Assembly: GCA_965659675.1 (NCBI GenBank) | Contig: CBFHWY010000066.1 | Coordinates: 1 to 15,602, forward strand | Length of the DNA stretch: 15,602 bases | From: CBFHWY01 sp965659675 | GTDB lineage: Bacteria > Bacteroidota > Bacteroidia > Flavobacteriales_G > Salibacteraceae | Direction of reading: 5' to 3' | Shown here: in pieces, positions 13,854 to 15,602 of the stretch | How the letters are laid out: each line of letters starts with the position of its first letter | Position numbering within the stretch: position 1 is the stretch's first letter | Notes under the pieces: model-generated | Databases searched by the model: none | The model's input: only the letters and a program-made list of their open reading frames with translations | What the model was told of the DNA's origin: nothing | Position numbers and translations under genes: made by a program

Positions 13854-14792
13854 TTACAAGAACAGAACTGTTCTGTGCTTTTGAACTTTTGGTTTTGGTG
13901 TGATCTTAAAGCAATAATTCAGCATGATCTCGTGTGATCCTGAATGGAACGAACGAAGCTGATTCACTCCTATATCATATGAATACCCAATTCTCGCAAC
14001 CCCAGGACCCAGTGGGTAAAAGACCCCGAAAATAGGTGCTATGACGTCCTGTGGACGGAAAGAAACTCCACCCCAGAACATATCATTATAAAGTGCGCTA
14101 ACATTCAAATCAACCTGAGTTGAACGACCGTCTGTTTTAATAAAGGTGCTGGGCTCCAAACTCAAAGTAGAAGTAAGGTCATAACTATATCCACCCATAA
14201 TGTAATAGTGACGGGCAACATTATAGTTTCCTCCATTGGTCTCTACTATACCTTCGGAAATGTGATTTGTACTAATACCAGCATAAAGTTTATCAGTATG
14301 ATAATACAAACCAAAGGTCATGTCGAATACTGTACCTGCAATATCCTGCCCCTTGGCAAGGGTCAGGTCTGTTGTAGGATCGTCCAGGGCAACCCACTGA
14401 CTTCCGTCAATTCCTGTATTTAACATCCCCAAACCAATACCAGCGGCAATAGTACCAGGACCCAAAGACCTTCTGTAAGCATATGCCAGTCTGGCTCCAA
14501 AATAGCTGATAGGACCAATTTGATCGCCGAATACGGTTCCACCAACGCCTCCTTTAAGTAAGCTTACAGGGGCATGGCCGGAAACCAATCCGGTAGTAGG
14601 TGCGCCGTCAAAACCAGACCATTGTTGACGTCCAAGTGCTGTAACACAAATGGCATCTTTACTTCCAGCGACGGCAGGGTTAGGGAACAAACGATTGAAC
14701 ATGTACTGACTAAACTGGGGGTCCTGCTGAGCGTGAACACCTAAAGTTGTAAGTACTGCGACAAGTATCAGTAGTTTCCTCATAAGTAACAT
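13854..14792 (-). CDS. PorP/SprF family type IX secretion membrane protein
   Basis: This outer-membrane protein family is tied to type IX secretion, where members anchor or help export surface adhesins and other cargo. The protein has 312 residues. A signal peptide (MRKLLILVAVLTTLGVHA, residues 4-21) is followed by the hallmark QQDPQFSQYMFNRLFPNPAVAG at about 22-43 (split here by position), the usual QDPxFSQYMFNxLxxNPAxAG motif. The rest shows beta-strand alternation typical of a barrel, including VARIGYSYDIG near the C-terminus. The start may be ATG 14792 or ATG 14783 (309 residues); the latter gives a cleaner signal peptide, while the former has an A at -3. It precedes gldK by 115 bp, an arrangement common in flavobacteria. 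It may share transcription with gldKLMN or be separate. Confidence 0.92.
   Translation of the reverse strand: MLLMRKLLILVAVLTTLGVHAQQDPQFSQYMFNRLFPNPAVAGSKDAICVTALGRQQWSGFDGAPTTGLVSGHAPVSLLKGGVGGTVFGDQIGPISYFGARLAYAYRRSLGPGTIAAGIGLGMLNTGIDGSQWVALDDPTTDLTLAKGQDIAGTVFDMTFGLYYHTDKLYAGISTNHISEGIVETNGGNYNVARHYYIMGGYSYDLTSTLSLEPSTFIKTDGRSTQVDLNVSALYNDMFWGGVSFRPQDVIAPIFGVFYPLGPGVARIGYSYDIGVNQLRSFHSGSHEIMLNYCFKITPKPKVQKHRTVLFL
13859..13874. repeat. Perfect inverted repeat at the 3' end of the porP-type gene
   Basis: AGAACAG and CTGTTCT are separated by AA, giving a 16-nt palindrome that covers the last codons of the gene up to five bases before its final stop-codon base. A second, AT-only inverted repeat (CATTTT-TC-AAAATG, 13840-13853) lies directly beyond the stop. 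On the minus strand there is no clean T-run, so a terminator role is uncertain. Confidence 0.4.
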
Positions 14793-14840
14793 TCTCGGAA
14801 TAGCTCGCTAAAATAGCAAAAATTTAAATCAAAAAAGAAT

Positions 14841-14869
14841 GAAATTTAACTTTAGACCACGCCATCAAA
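14841..14869 (-). promoter_or_regulatory. Possible promoter of the PorP/SprF gene
   Basis: The minus strand has TTTG (14869-14866), 17 nt, then TAAATTTC (14848-14841), one mismatch from TAnnTTTG. It lies 48 nt before the ATG in the 143-bp gap after the arginase-family gene. The region is AT-rich, so chance matches are easy. Confidence 0.3.
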
Positions 14870-14935
14870 ATGAACTTGGGGACATTTTCATTCATAAACT
14901 TTGGTTTTCAGGAGTATAAAGTCTACTCTTTCTTA

Positions 14936-15602
14936 TCAATATAGCTTCCGATAACTCTTTTGCCATTTTTCAGGAAGCTCATCATTGCAGGCCAATTGGT
15001 AATCGGTGTATGAACATGGCACTAATTGATGGCGGCTCAGCTTTCTCATTTTAGATTCAGCCAAAGGAACGTCCATCCACCAACGATCACTTTTTAAATT
15101 CTTATAGAATACAAGCTCTCCGATCTGCGCCTGAGAATTAGCCACCGTATACTTCAGGAAATCTTTTTTGCTCGTAACAGGCGAATCATTCTTTCGCTGA
15201 TAAAAGCCTTCAATGAAATACCACACCATTTGAGCGAGAAGATGACCAGTGATCTCTTTGGAATCTTCACCTGGGTTATACTCATAGAATCCAACCGAGC
15301 TCAACTTATCGCTCAAGCCCGCATAACGCGTGATCTGACAAGCCTCTTCACCATAAAAACCATTGGGTGTAGCTCTTTTATTACCAGGGGCATCTGAATG
15401 ACGAATTGCTGACATATCAAAGCTGAGCATGTCTGCATTCCTCACTATGGGCTCTACCTCCTGCATGTCGGCTCTAACCTGACCTAATCTGTAAAAGTCG
15501 AAATTAAGCTTGTCCATAAGGTCGAGCTGTTCCTGACTCACAAAATAAGATTGATAGCCCAGGTTGCTATAATTGAACAGAAAATTAGGCTGGCTCAATA
15601 TG
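14936..15602 (-). CDS. Arginase/formimidoylglutamase-family protein (5' end outside window)
   Basis: This is the C-terminal part of a ureohydrolase-fold protein. The frame is open to the right edge, so the apparent TTG start at 15598 is internal. About 222 residues are present of an expected roughly 380. Recognisable are FNYSNLGYQSYFVS, then VEPIVRNADMLSFDMSAIRHSDAPG (given by parts), NGFYGEEACQITRYAG and SVGFYEYNP. The SFDMS segment (near 15424-15410) aligns with the metal-binding S-x-D-x-D motif of arginases, but the second Asp is Ser. This Bacteroidota subfamily is often annotated arginase or formimidoylglutamase and commonly sits upstream of porP-gldKLMN. Hydrolytic activity on arginine or formiminoglutamate is therefore unproven. 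Confidence 0.88.
   Translation of the reverse strand, partial: ILSQPNFLFNYSNLGYQSYFVSQEQLDLMDKLNFDFYRLGQVRADMQEVEPIVRNADMLSFDMSAIRHSDAPGNKRATPNGFYGEEACQITRYAGLSDKLSSVGFYEYNPGEDSKEITGHLLAQMVWYFIEGFYQRKNDSPVTSKKDFLKYTVANSQAQIGELVFYKNLKSDRWWMDVPLAESKMRKLSRHQLVPCSYTDYQLACNDELPEKWQKSYRKLY

Noticed and set aside
14936..15598. Complete 220-residue arginase starting at TTG 15598
   Set aside because: The frame continues to the edge and the protein begins in the middle of the ureohydrolase fold, so the gene is cut by the window.
1..15602. CRISPR array, tRNA, insertion sequence or prophage
   Set aside because: No spaced direct repeats, transposase, integrase or tRNA-like cloverleaf was seen on either strand.

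Overview
The window comes from a Bacteroidota genome, most likely of the Flavobacteriales/Cytophagales type. The main reason is a gldK-gldL-gldM-gldN locus (type IX secretion and gliding motility core) preceded by a PorP/SprF-family gene. Supporting this, several intergenic sites match the Bacteroidota promoter form (TAnnTTTG at -7), and nearly all genes lack a Shine-Dalgarno sequence. I see no tRNA, rRNA, CRISPR array, insertion sequence or phage gene.

Left part (1-2496). A small four-helix-bundle (S23/IVP-type) gene lies at the left edge on the plus strand. It converges on a minus-strand pair: a predicted outer-membrane beta-barrel protein and waaA, the Kdo transferase of lipid A-core assembly. 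These two overlap by 4 nt.

Middle part (2545-8871). Six plus-strand genes form one very tightly packed operon for activated sugars: a WbpE-like PLP aminotransferase, UDP-glucose 6-dehydrogenase (Ugd), UDP-glucuronate decarboxylase (UDP-xylose synthase), a WbpD-like left-handed beta-helix N-acetyltransferase, a TviB/WbpO-type UDP-HexNAc 6-dehydrogenase, and dTDP-glucose 4,6-dehydratase (RfbB). Junctions are a 4-nt overlap or gaps of 1 to 7 nt. Three routes are interleaved: UDP-Glc to UDP-GlcA to UDP-Xyl; UDP-HexNAc to a 2,3-diacetamido-uronic acid; and dTDP-Glc to the 4-keto-6-deoxy sugar. The second route lacks its C3 oxidoreductase (WbpB type) here, and the third lacks RmlA. No glycosyltransferase or flippase is present, so this looks like a precursor-supply operon for O-antigen, capsule or protein glycans. 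waaA sits divergently next to it.

Right part (8954-15602, all minus strand). Transcription order is an arginase-family gene (cut by the right edge), a PorP/SprF outer-membrane protein, then gldK, gldL, gldM and gldN. GldL and GldM form the proton-driven inner-membrane motor, and GldK and GldN the periplasmic ring attached to the outer membrane. The motor residues (GldM Arg9 and a Glu in GldL TM2) are conserved. gldK has a good promoter with an A10 tract in its spacer and an unusually strong Shine-Dalgarno-like sequence. A second perfect -7 element lies between gldK and gldL.

Most of the window is recognisable biology. The points most worth checking are the incomplete diacetamido-uronate route, the promoter and leader of gldK, the arginase-family protein that lacks a canonical metal-binding Asp, and the non-ATG start of the outer-membrane gene beside waaA.
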